Shown here in pieces: positions 1 to 5,122 of a stretch of 5,122 nucleotides of DNA. Location of the stretch: NCBI GenBank assembly GCA_003661605.2, contig QMWL02000056.1:1-5122 (forward strand). Reading direction: 5' to 3'. The translations under genes and the position numbers were made by a program. The notes under the pieces are model-generated. The model made no database searches, was not told the origin of the DNA, and worked only from the letters and a program-made list of their open reading frames with translations. The DNA is from an archaeon (GTDB lineage: Archaea > Thermoproteota > QMWL01). The stretch's first letter is position 1. Each line of letters begins with the position of its first letter.

Positions 1-650
1 CCTATTGGTAGAGTACCTGTGTCACCTATGAAGCAGCGTGCAGGATAGGCATTATAGACGAGAAGCCCAAAGTAGACTGCAGCGAAGATTGCAGCAAGAA
101 GCGCGAGGTCGGGATAGCCAGCTAGTGAGCAGATGATGCTTTGAGCAGCGAAAGCGATGGCGCCACTGCCCGCTTCAAGTCCATTGTATCCAGCGTAGAT
201 GTTGGTAAAGTTTGCAGCGGTGGTTACTGCGAGAGGAACGATGAACAGCGGGTAGAGAAAACCGAGCTCAAATACGCCGATAAGAGGGATGTACATCGTG
301 TGTCGGTAGAGTATGCTAGGAGTTAGTAGGTAGCCGCAAGCAAAGAGCGTAAGAGCCTTCGTTACGTGACCTAGATTCAAGAAATCGTCAACAATACCTA
401 CAATCATTGCAGCAAACACAACAAGAAAAACAGGAGTCCAGTGCGTAAGTTGTAATGCGTTACTGAGACCGCTTATCACCCATAGGGCTGAAAGTAGGGG
501 AAGTAGTGCTGCAGTTTCAGGAACAGAAACAGGATTTCGTTTGTGGACATCAACACCGACTAACCCTGCCCATCGCGATAGAGAGAGGCCGATAGGCACA
601 ATAAGTAGGGTAAGGACGAAGACGAGGAGGGGGGTTATCAGGAATAGCAC
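1..650 (-). CDS. aglH: UDP-GlcNAc:dolichyl-phosphate GlcNAc-1-phosphotransferase (AglH/Alg7-type), N-terminal part
   Basis: Predicted multi-pass membrane enzyme that moves GlcNAc-1-phosphate (or a related sugar phosphate) from its UDP form to dolichyl phosphate on the cytoplasmic face, the first step of lipid-linked N-glycan assembly. I translated 216 codons; the gene runs off the left edge, so the C-terminus is missing. Seen in the protein: hydrophobic segments at about 2-22, 73-93, 96-113, 120-143, 162-178 and 181-199; a VDVHKRNP...VPE stretch at 33-45; the Asp pair in GIVDDF (D88, D89); NFTNIYAGYNGLEAG at 147-161; and YPARCFIGDTGTL at 202-214. The AGYNGLEAG form, with Ala where bacterial MraY/WecA have Asp, is that of eukaryotic Alg7/DPAGT1 and archaeal AglH. 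GTG at 650 is chosen because a TATA box lies about 24 bases upstream and the first helix begins at once, which suggests a leaderless mRNA. An in-frame TTG at 695 is possible but lies upstream of that box. The exact sugar donor is not known from sequence. Confidence 0.9.
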   Translation of the reverse strand, partial: MLFLITPLLVFVLTLLIVPIGLSLSRWAGLVGVDVHKRNPVSVPETAALLPLLSALWVISGLSNALQLTHWTPVFLVVFAAMIVGIVDDFLNLGHVTKALTLFACGYLLTPSILYRHTMYIPLIGVFELGFLYPLFIVPLAVTTAANFTNIYAGYNGLEAGSGAIAFAAQSIICSLAGYPDLALLAAIFAAVYFGLLVYNAYPARCFIGDTGTLPI

Positions 651-665
651 GGAGGTACTTTTTCT

Positions 666-683
666 TGAAGTATAAAGGTAGTG
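666..683 (-). promoter_or_regulatory. TATA-type promoter of the aglH-like gene
   Basis: On the minus strand, TTTATA occupies positions 676 to 671, with CTTTATACTT around it. Its centre is 23-24 bases before the GTG at 650, close to the usual archaeal distance between TATA box and transcription start. This predicts a leaderless transcript beginning at or next to the start codon. No Shine-Dalgarno-like sequence precedes the GTG, which agrees. The same bases read TATAAA on the plus strand, so the box might also serve the divergent gene. Confidence 0.5.
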
Positions 684-1229
684 AGGGTCGGGCAAAGGGT
701 TATACGGTTAGCATACTCTTCTCCCGTCTTGTCGATAGCGGAGTGGCTGATCACGGTGCAGAAGCCTCTGGTAGAAGTTGTTCCAGGAGAGGAGCGGGTA
801 TCAACAGTCCGACCCGACGGGGTGGTGTACAACGACCTCTATGCGTTCCTATTTCGAAAACTCCGCTGGCCAAACGTGTTCACCATACGCAACATATCGG
901 AAGATAAAGAGGTTCCTATATTTCTAAAATTCGTGCCCGAAAGCTGGAACTACAACCGAAGTCCTGAAATGGGCGCTATCGAACTTCTTCGCGTATCTTT
1001 GGTTTATGAGGGAGCAGAGTACGTGCAATTTGAGATATCCAATGGAATGGTAACAGTACCCGATGGAAGAGCTAACGCGATACTGCTTAAACCGGGTACA
1101 TCCGCTACATGTCAGGTAGTAATTAAGTTAGGAGAGCGTGCGGGGGAAGGAGATATCTTCGGCTTTCGACTTGAGGTAATAGCTCTGCCCCCATCCGGCG
1201 AGCGTGCGGAGACCGCTTTGCCAGCCTAG
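681..1229 (+). CDS. Small beta-sandwich protein of unknown function (DUF1102/TasA-like pattern)
   Basis: I do not recognise a named family with certainty. The 182-residue product is rich in beta-strand patterns. VFTIRNISEDKEVPIFLKF at 66-84, then LLKPGTSATCQVVIKL at 135-150 and IFGFRLEVIA at 159-168, follow the 'folded N-term, VF-x-I-x-N, L-x-PG-x-S, final strand' order of immunoglobulin-like archaeal DUF1102 and TasA/camelysin-type proteins. Those are normally secreted, yet there is no clear signal peptide: residues 8-26 are mildly hydrophobic but hold Arg and Glu. Two sequons are present (N71, N92), which means little if the protein stays inside. The start is uncertain: GTG 681 (longest), TTG 729 (fits a leaderless start from the TTATAC box) or GTG 756 (GGAGTG at 739-744 before it). 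The next gene begins 3 bases after the stop, so the two are surely co-transcribed and probably translationally coupled. A role as partner or target of the KaiC-like ATPase is inference from this pairing. Confidence 0.75.
   Translation: MRVGQRVIRLAYSSPVLSIAEWLITVQKPLVEVVPGEERVSTVRPDGVVYNDLYAFLFRKLRWPNVFTIRNISEDKEVPIFLKFVPESWNYNRSPEMGAIELLRVSLVYEGAEYVQFEISNGMVTVPDGRANAILLKPGTSATCQVVIKLGERAGEGDIFGFRLEVIALPPSGERAETALPA
692..706 (+). promoter_or_regulatory. BRE/TATA-like promoter of the beta-sandwich/KaiC unit
   Basis: The plus strand reads GCAAAGGGTTATACG here: a purine-rich CAAAGG that could act as BRE, followed by TTATAC at 700-705. Transcription would then start near 728-730, where an in-frame TTG lies at 729. 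If this is the working promoter, the 5'-most possible start of the downstream gene (GTG 681) is not on the mRNA. A second TATAAA at 671-676 could give an RNA starting near 700 instead. The assignment rests on motif and spacing only. Confidence 0.35.
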
Positions 1230-1232
1230 CTC

Positions 1233-2060
1233 ATGGGCTGGTTAGCTGCCGATCCATCTTATGCAATCACCCCGCTCGAAATAGAAGGGCGTGTTCGGCT
1301 TGAACCCGTTATATCAACAGGTGTCGCTGAACTAGACTTAGTTTTGGATGGAGGATTTCCACGTAGGAGCTGCGTTTTGGTTTTGGGAGGACCTGGTACC
1401 GGAAAGACGACGTTTGCTATTCAGTTCATATATCGTAATGCGCGAGAGAGAGGAGTTAAAGCTCTCTTTATAGCTGTTGATGAGGCACCTGAAGTAGTTC
1501 GACATAGGGTATCTGCCTTTGGATGGGATTTACGGGAATTAGAGCGCACCAACTATTTAATCATGTACGATCTGCATACTCTCATAGCGCGTATACCATC
1601 CGATGAATTCTTTCAGCCTGAGGGACCGATGGATGTCGCATCCTTTCTCGCTGAAATTCTGGGCATCATCGATGAGTTTGAGGTTGAGGTACTAGCAGTA
1701 GATACAGTAACAACGCTTCTTGAGCATTTTGGAGGTCAACAAACACGTTTGGTTTTGAAGCGCATGCTTTCCGCGCTCCGCTACCACTATGTAACTGCAC
1801 TCTTTACAGCAGATCTTGTTTCAAGAGATAGACAGCTAATTCACGCAGTAGAATATGAGATGGATGGCATCCTTCATCTGTTTTTAGAACCTACGCCTGA
1901 TGGTATTGATATGATCAGGTATTTACGTATTGAGAAGATGAAAGGGCGTCGGCACCCCCTTTCACGAATACCTATGCGTATTACAACAGATGGTATTCAT
2001 CTAGACATTCATGGAATTGTCCCGGGTGTCATAAGGAGACGCCGGTGGCGCCGTCGCTAG
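1233..2060 (+). CDS. Single-domain KaiC/RAD55-like RecA-superfamily ATPase
   Basis: Predicted cytoplasmic ATPase of the archaeal KaiC-like group, mostly of unknown role and often tied to signalling or surface-structure control. Of the 275 residues, about 26-265 form one RecA-like domain. Seen: the entry motif ISTGVAELDLVLDGGFP (27-43), Walker A GGPGTGKTT (52-60), an acidic pair D83-E84 in FIAVDEAPE where most KaiC proteins have Glu-Glu, FGWDL (96-100), Walker B VLAVD ending at D157, and a C-terminal RIEKMKGRRH stretch matching the KaiC R-x-x-K-x-R-G segment that contacts nucleotide across subunits. The one-domain length is about half that of cyanobacterial KaiC. The protein ends in an Arg-rich tail (IRRRRWRRR) that could bind nucleic acid or acidic lipid. 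ATG 1233 lies 3 bases after the upstream stop with no clear ribosome site, suggesting coupling. It is not ArlH (FlaH): no archaellum genes lie beside it and Walker A is of the ordinary KaiC kind. The specific function is unknown. Confidence 0.9.
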   Translation: MGWLAADPSYAITPLEIEGRVRLEPVISTGVAELDLVLDGGFPRRSCVLVLGGPGTGKTTFAIQFIYRNARERGVKALFIAVDEAPEVVRHRVSAFGWDLRELERTNYLIMYDLHTLIARIPSDEFFQPEGPMDVASFLAEILGIIDEFEVEVLAVDTVTTLLEHFGGQQTRLVLKRMLSALRYHYVTALFTADLVSRDRQLIHAVEYEMDGILHLFLEPTPDGIDMIRYLRIEKMKGRRHPLSRIPMRITTDGIHLDIHGIVPGVIRRRRWRRR

Positions 2061-2082
2061 AGTTATACAGGGAAGACGGCGC
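2048..2082. repeat. 8-bp inverted repeat across the convergent gene junction
   Basis: GCGCCGTC at 2048-2055 and GACGGCGC at 2075-2082 are perfect reverse complements, separated by 19 bases that contain the stop codons of both converging genes (TAG 2058-2060, plus; TAA read from 2065 to 2063, minus). Either transcript could fold it into a GC-rich hairpin. Neither arm is followed by a T-tract, so it does not look like a standard archaeal oligo-T terminator; it might mark or protect RNA 3' ends. The left arm also encodes part of the Arg-rich tail of the ATPase, so coding bias alone could explain it. Confidence 0.4.
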
Positions 2083-2809
2083 GACAGAGAATAGCACGCT
2101 GATCCTGTGCGAGAACCTCGATCGGATAGGGGGGGTCGGATGCTGCAGAGGGCCAGCTACACACGATAATGTAGGTGCCGTTTCCTAGATCGCGGATATG
2201 TAGGGGGTAAGAGGGGAAGCCTTGGCAGAGGATCTGTAGTATCGTGAGATTAGCAGCTGGACCAGCCCCCCAAGCGATGTCCCTAATGCCTGTGACTTTA
2301 ATCGTAAAGTTATCTCCCGGATAACGAAGGTCAGGTAGCTCTACAACGGATAGGTTCATGTAGCTAGTAACTAGGAAGTTATCGTAGATTTCAAAGTCAG
2401 AGGATGTTATGTTAGCGATAAAGCGAACTCTTACGAAGGTCGTTGCTGGATTCTGATCGGTAGATCGCCAGGGAACGCCCCAGCTCTCGATTACATAAAC
2501 AACCCGTATAAAGACACCCCGTTGCATCCATAGCGTAGCGGTGTTGTTAACCCACTGGTCGAGCCAGAAGCGAATTACGTCTTCTGAGGGAGCCGAGCTC
2601 CACGATAGGTTAGCTGTAGCGAGGTCTACCGTTCGTTTTGCTGAGTCTCGAATAGAGGCGAGAACAAAGGCAGGGTCGGTTATCGGAATGTGGCGGGGAA
2701 GGGTGCCGTACGTTGAGAGTATGAAGGCAGCCATGAAGATAGCGAGCGCGAGTAGAAAGCATAGGAGGAGGAGTAGCTGTCCCTTTCTCGTTCGTTTTAC
2801 TCGAGCCAA
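2063..2809 (-). CDS. Membrane-anchored, pilin-like (class III leader) surface protein, sequon-rich
   Basis: No specific family is recognised. The 248-residue protein starts MARVKRTRKGQ, followed by an unbroken hydrophobic stretch at 11-32, then a beta-rich extracellular part. A basic leader with RKG (8-10) just before Q11 and the helix resembles archaeal type IV pilin/archaellin precursors processed by PibD/FlaK, with cleavage expected after G10; a plain N-terminal membrane anchor is the alternative. The ectodomain has seven N-glycosylation sequons (N67, N88, N133, N152, N167, N187, N210) and three cysteines (C195, C217, C242), so it is probably exported and heavily glycosylated. The TTG at 2809 is the only start in this frame that keeps the basic leader: the frame is closed by a stop at 2830-2828 and no other start lies between. 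This start is 10 bases inside the upstream gene's end, giving a 13-base overlap and likely translational coupling. It probably acts with that large surface protein. Confidence 0.8.
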   Translation of the reverse strand: MARVKRTRKGQLLLLLCFLLALAIFMAAFILSTYGTLPRHIPITDPAFVLASIRDSAKRTVDLATANLSWSSAPSEDVIRFWLDQWVNNTATLWMQRGVFIRVVYVIESWGVPWRSTDQNPATTFVRVRFIANITSSDFEIYDNFLVTSYMNLSVVELPDLRYPGDNFTIKVTGIRDIAWGAGPAANLTILQILCQGFPSYPLHIRDLGNGTYIIVCSWPSAASDPPYPIEVLAQDQRAILCRAVFPV

Positions 2810-5122
2810 GCTTCTACACGGATGACTCTAGGTTCATAGATGAAGGTTGTCTCGTACTCTGGAGGCACATCTACTTCAAAGAGGTCTAATGTAGCTAGGT
2901 AAAAGTCCCAGTGCTCTGCACCGACGGTTGCATTCCAGACCGCTCCTCCCACGATTCCCACGAGCCCAGGATTGGTACCATCAGGCAGCATAGATGCTAC
3001 GATCAGGTCTCTGCCGCCAATGCCACCTGTTGTGTACCGGGAGTCCCAAAGGTACGATTCAACGACCGTATCGGTCTCTGGATCCCATAAGTCAAAGTAG
3101 TAGCTCCATCTAGCGCCCGTTAACTGGGTAACGTTCTTGCATATCACTACTACACCGTTGTCCTGCCACCACGTCCAGGCACACAGAGGTGCGTCGGTTA
3201 GCGGGCTCGTGGGGAGTGCTGTAGGTCCTCGAATTGCCTCAAGGATCCAGCCTGTTACGGACTGATAGTACCGGTATACCGCAACTACAGGACAACGAAC
3301 ATTACTAGTGGGAGTAGAGATCTGAGTTTCCCCTACTGTAAGAAGGTCGTAAAAGCCGTCACCATCGATATCTGATATTTGTGAGCATCCTTTCCAGTAG
3401 GTATTTGAGGCAGATGCCGGGGATCCGGAACGTGCTTCTAACACAATTTCCACGATAACATCCGGATCGTCCACATCAGATCTGAAGTTTTCGGGATCAT
3501 AAGATTGTGAGGGATCGTCAGCACGATATCCATATCCGCGTAGATCGAGAATGTAAACAAGACCTCGGGGTGTTCCGGTTGTATTAGTTGCTACTACCCC
3601 GACCTCCACATAATCAACACGAGGTTCGCCAGAGCTGTAATCATGCCAGAAGTCCCATGTAGCGTCCTCATCTCCTAGGTCAGCTGCCGTAAGGCTGGTG
3701 GCGCGCCTATCCTCGCCTAGTAGAAGAAGGTAGGTTAGGTTGTAGGTTAGTGCCTGAGACTCGCTACTACCGTCGGGTAGGATATCGCCTATCTCCTTCG
3801 AAAAGGTCTGGTTTACGAGAGGTATAAGAAGACCGGAGGACTCTACGCCTACTCCGAGCACCCATCCGTAGTCGCTACCATCGCTGGCGGTTCCATAGCC
3901 TGAGACGAGCAAAACCGTATACCTTGGGATGCAGCTCTCACCACCATAGCTTCGTACATCAGAAGGCGATGTTACTCTACGCGCATATACTTCGATTTCG
4001 TCAACCCAAACATCTCCCGCTTGGTTCTGGGCTCGCTCTAGGTCAAGCACAAAGCGAACCGTTAGCTCTGTAGCACCTCCAGTCGCTATCCAGCCAGTAT
4101 CGTGCAACGTCCAGTCAGTAGAGGATAGTGGCTGTGAGTAGTTTGTAGCCCCATCTAGCTCCGTCTTGAAGGTTAACGAGCCTTTCTCGCTCAGAGCGGT
4201 TTTGTACATGAAAACTACTCGGTAGTCATCATACCCCGATATGTCGATTTTTGTATATAGCTCCCACGTACCAGACTGAGGAATTCGGCCTACGCTGTAC
4301 CAACCGTGCCAAGCATATGGAGAGGACCCAGGGGCATAGTCTGTTGTATCTACTGTCCAGTCTCCACTAGCACGCCCCGAGGAGTCCACTTGCCAGACAG
4401 TCTGAGAAGTTAGGTTTACGGGATCGTAGAAAATACGATTTTGCGTTACGGAACCGCGCGCGACAACTATGTCATCTATGCACCACCAAGCAGATGTGGC
4501 AGTACTCAATCTGAAGCGGATTTTTACAACGTTTCCTACATATGCGTCTAAACGGATTTCCGTCCTTGGATCCCAGGTGTTTTTGCTTGTAGAACCGGAT
4601 ATGGAGTACAGTGTAGACCAGGTATTTCCTCCATCTGTTGAAATGTCAACGGATAGTTGGTCAAAAAGGCTAAGGCTGTACTGTTCATAGAAGCATAGGA
4701 AGACAGGTGAAGTGGCCGAAGTTAGGTCGATATCAGGGCTTACGAGGGTTACTGTTGCTGCACCGATCTGCTGGCTACTATACCAATAACGTTGGGGACT
4801 ATGAGCTGCACTCGGGTCATAAACTATGTGCCATTGGTCGGTAGCAATATCGCCTGTCCAACCGGGTATATTGCCCCACTCCACATCGTCGAAGAAGTAG
4901 ATCTCGTTACCTCCTTGGAGAAGCGTAACGATGCGAGGTGCTCGCTCGCCTTCGTCTCCATCGTCAAAGCCAGTTGCCTCAGGATCATCCCATGGTCCTA
5001 AAACACCGCTTCCGAGTTCCGAGGCAAACACAATATCGGTTGCTTTGTTAGCGGTGAAGCCCGTTGCTGTAGGGTCGAGGTCTGTATAGCTGAAGTCGTA
5101 GGAGCTGAGCATTGCTATGGAG
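2797..5122 (-). CDS. Large secreted-type protein with tandem MAM/jelly-roll-like domains and FG-GAP-like segments, partial
   Basis: Probable extracellular adhesion or surface-layer-associated protein; the 5' end lies beyond the right edge. The frame is open to 5122, and the first ATG (5112) is followed by no signal peptide and opens inside a repeat-like stretch, so it is unlikely to be the start. Numbering from that ATG gives 771 residues. Segment 9-30 (DLD...ATDIVFAS) looks like a decayed FG-GAP/VCBS unit. Residues about 70-219 form a MAM/jelly-roll-like domain (STDGGNTWS at 158-166, closing with WWCIDDIVV). Residues about 227-378 form a second one, closing with VWVDEIEVYAR. The C-terminal half is beta-rich, with a calcium-binding type loop DIDGDGFYD (581-589) in an FG-GAP-like setting and further strands such as RDLIVASMLPDG (701-712). 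Seven sequons (N233, N324, N434, N458, N510, N660, N727) and seven cysteines occur. There is no C-terminal membrane helix, so surface attachment may depend on the missing N-terminus or on the overlapping pilin-like gene. Confidence 0.8.
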   Translation of the reverse strand, partial: SIAMLSSYDFSYTDLDPTATGFTANKATDIVFASELGSGVLGPWDDPEATGFDDGDEGERAPRIVTLLQGGNEIYFFDDVEWGNIPGWTGDIATDQWHIVYDPSAAHSPQRYWYSSQQIGAATVTLVSPDIDLTSATSPVFLCFYEQYSLSLFDQLSVDISTDGGNTWSTLYSISGSTSKNTWDPRTEIRLDAYVGNVVKIRFRLSTATSAWWCIDDIVVARGSVTQNRIFYDPVNLTSQTVWQVDSSGRASGDWTVDTTDYAPGSSPYAWHGWYSVGRIPQSGTWELYTKIDISGYDDYRVVFMYKTALSEKGSLTFKTELDGATNYSQPLSSTDWTLHDTGWIATGGATELTVRFVLDLERAQNQAGDVWVDEIEVYARRVTSPSDVRSYGGESCIPRYTVLLVSGYGTASDGSDYGWVLGVGVESSGLLIPLVNQTFSKEIGDILPDGSSESQALTYNLTYLLLLGEDRRATSLTAADLGDEDATWDFWHDYSSGEPRVDYVEVGVVATNTTGTPRGLVYILDLRGYGYRADDPSQSYDPENFRSDVDDPDVIVEIVLEARSGSPASASNTYWKGCSQISDIDGDGFYDLLTVGETQISTPTSNVRCPVVAVYRYYQSVTGWILEAIRGPTALPTSPLTDAPLCAWTWWQDNGVVVICKNVTQLTGARWSYYFDLWDPETDTVVESYLWDSRYTTGGIGGRDLIVASMLPDGTNPGLVGIVGGAVWNATVGAEHWDFYLATLDLFEVDVPPEYETTFIYEPRVIRVEAWLE

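Noticed and set aside
141..326. 61-codon plus-strand frame
   Set aside because: It lies antisense to aglH, whose family motifs (NIYAGYNGLEAG, FIGDTGTL) show the true coding frame.
1..650. Bacterial MraY or WecA identity for the phosphotransferase
   Set aside because: The key loop reads NIYAGYNGLEAG with Ala, as in Alg7/AglH, not the DGLDGL or DGIDGL form of the bacterial enzymes.
638..832. 64-codon minus-strand frame across the divergent promoter
   Set aside because: It is antisense to the beta-sandwich gene and lacks any domain pattern; the aglH frame explains the minus strand here.
665..907. 80-codon plus-strand frame starting with TTG, overlapping the beta-sandwich gene
   Set aside because: It is a shifted frame of the 681-1229 gene with Arg/Ser/Gly-rich, low-complexity translation and no recognisable pattern.
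1233..2060. Archaellum ATPase regulator ArlH (FlaH)
   Set aside because: Walker A and the preceding region follow the common KaiC-like form and no arl genes are adjacent.
2541..2825. 94-codon plus-strand frame
   Set aside because: It is antisense to the pilin-like gene, and its Arg/Ser-rich translation has no family pattern.
4469..5001. Two short plus-strand frames (4469-4690 and 4792-5001)
   Set aside because: Both are antisense to the jelly-roll part of the large surface protein and look like shadows.
5110..5112. ATG at 5112 as the true start of the large surface protein
   Set aside because: The frame stays open to the window edge and the residues after it form no signal peptide but continue a repeat-like segment, so the gene most likely begins outside.

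Overview
The window looks archaeal. Four things point that way: an N-glycosylation initiating enzyme of the AglH/Alg7 type, a single-domain KaiC-like ATPase, TATA-type promoters placed for leaderless transcripts with no clear Shine-Dalgarno sites, and a pilin-like (class III) leader on a surface protein. Nothing here fixes the lineage; a Thermoproteota-like or related uncultured group is only a guess. Coding density is very high and no RNA gene, CRISPR array or insertion sequence was seen.

Layout: positions 1-650 (minus) hold the N-terminal 216 codons of a polyprenyl-phosphate GlcNAc-1-phosphate transferase (aglH-like), cut by the left edge. Positions about 651-730 are a compact divergent promoter region. 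Positions 681-1229 and 1233-2060 (plus) form a two-gene unit with a 3-base gap: a small beta-sandwich protein of unknown function, then a KaiC/RAD55-like RecA-fold ATPase. The ATPase gene ends 2 bases from the end of a convergent minus-strand unit, and an 8-bp inverted repeat spans both stop codons. That unit (read from right to left) is a very large secreted-type protein, cut by the right edge, with two tandem MAM/jelly-roll-like domains and FG-GAP-like segments. It overlaps by 13 bases a 248-residue membrane-anchored, pilin-like protein that starts with TTG.

The genes suggest a cell-surface theme. The two minus-strand surface proteins carry 14 N-glycosylation sequons between them, and aglH would catalyse the first step of making the lipid-linked glycan for such sites. 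The KaiC-like ATPase and its beta-sandwich partner sit between these, but their link to the surface proteins is positional only. The least explained parts are the beta-sandwich/KaiC pair and the large-protein/pilin-like pair; neither matches a named system I can recognise from sequence alone.
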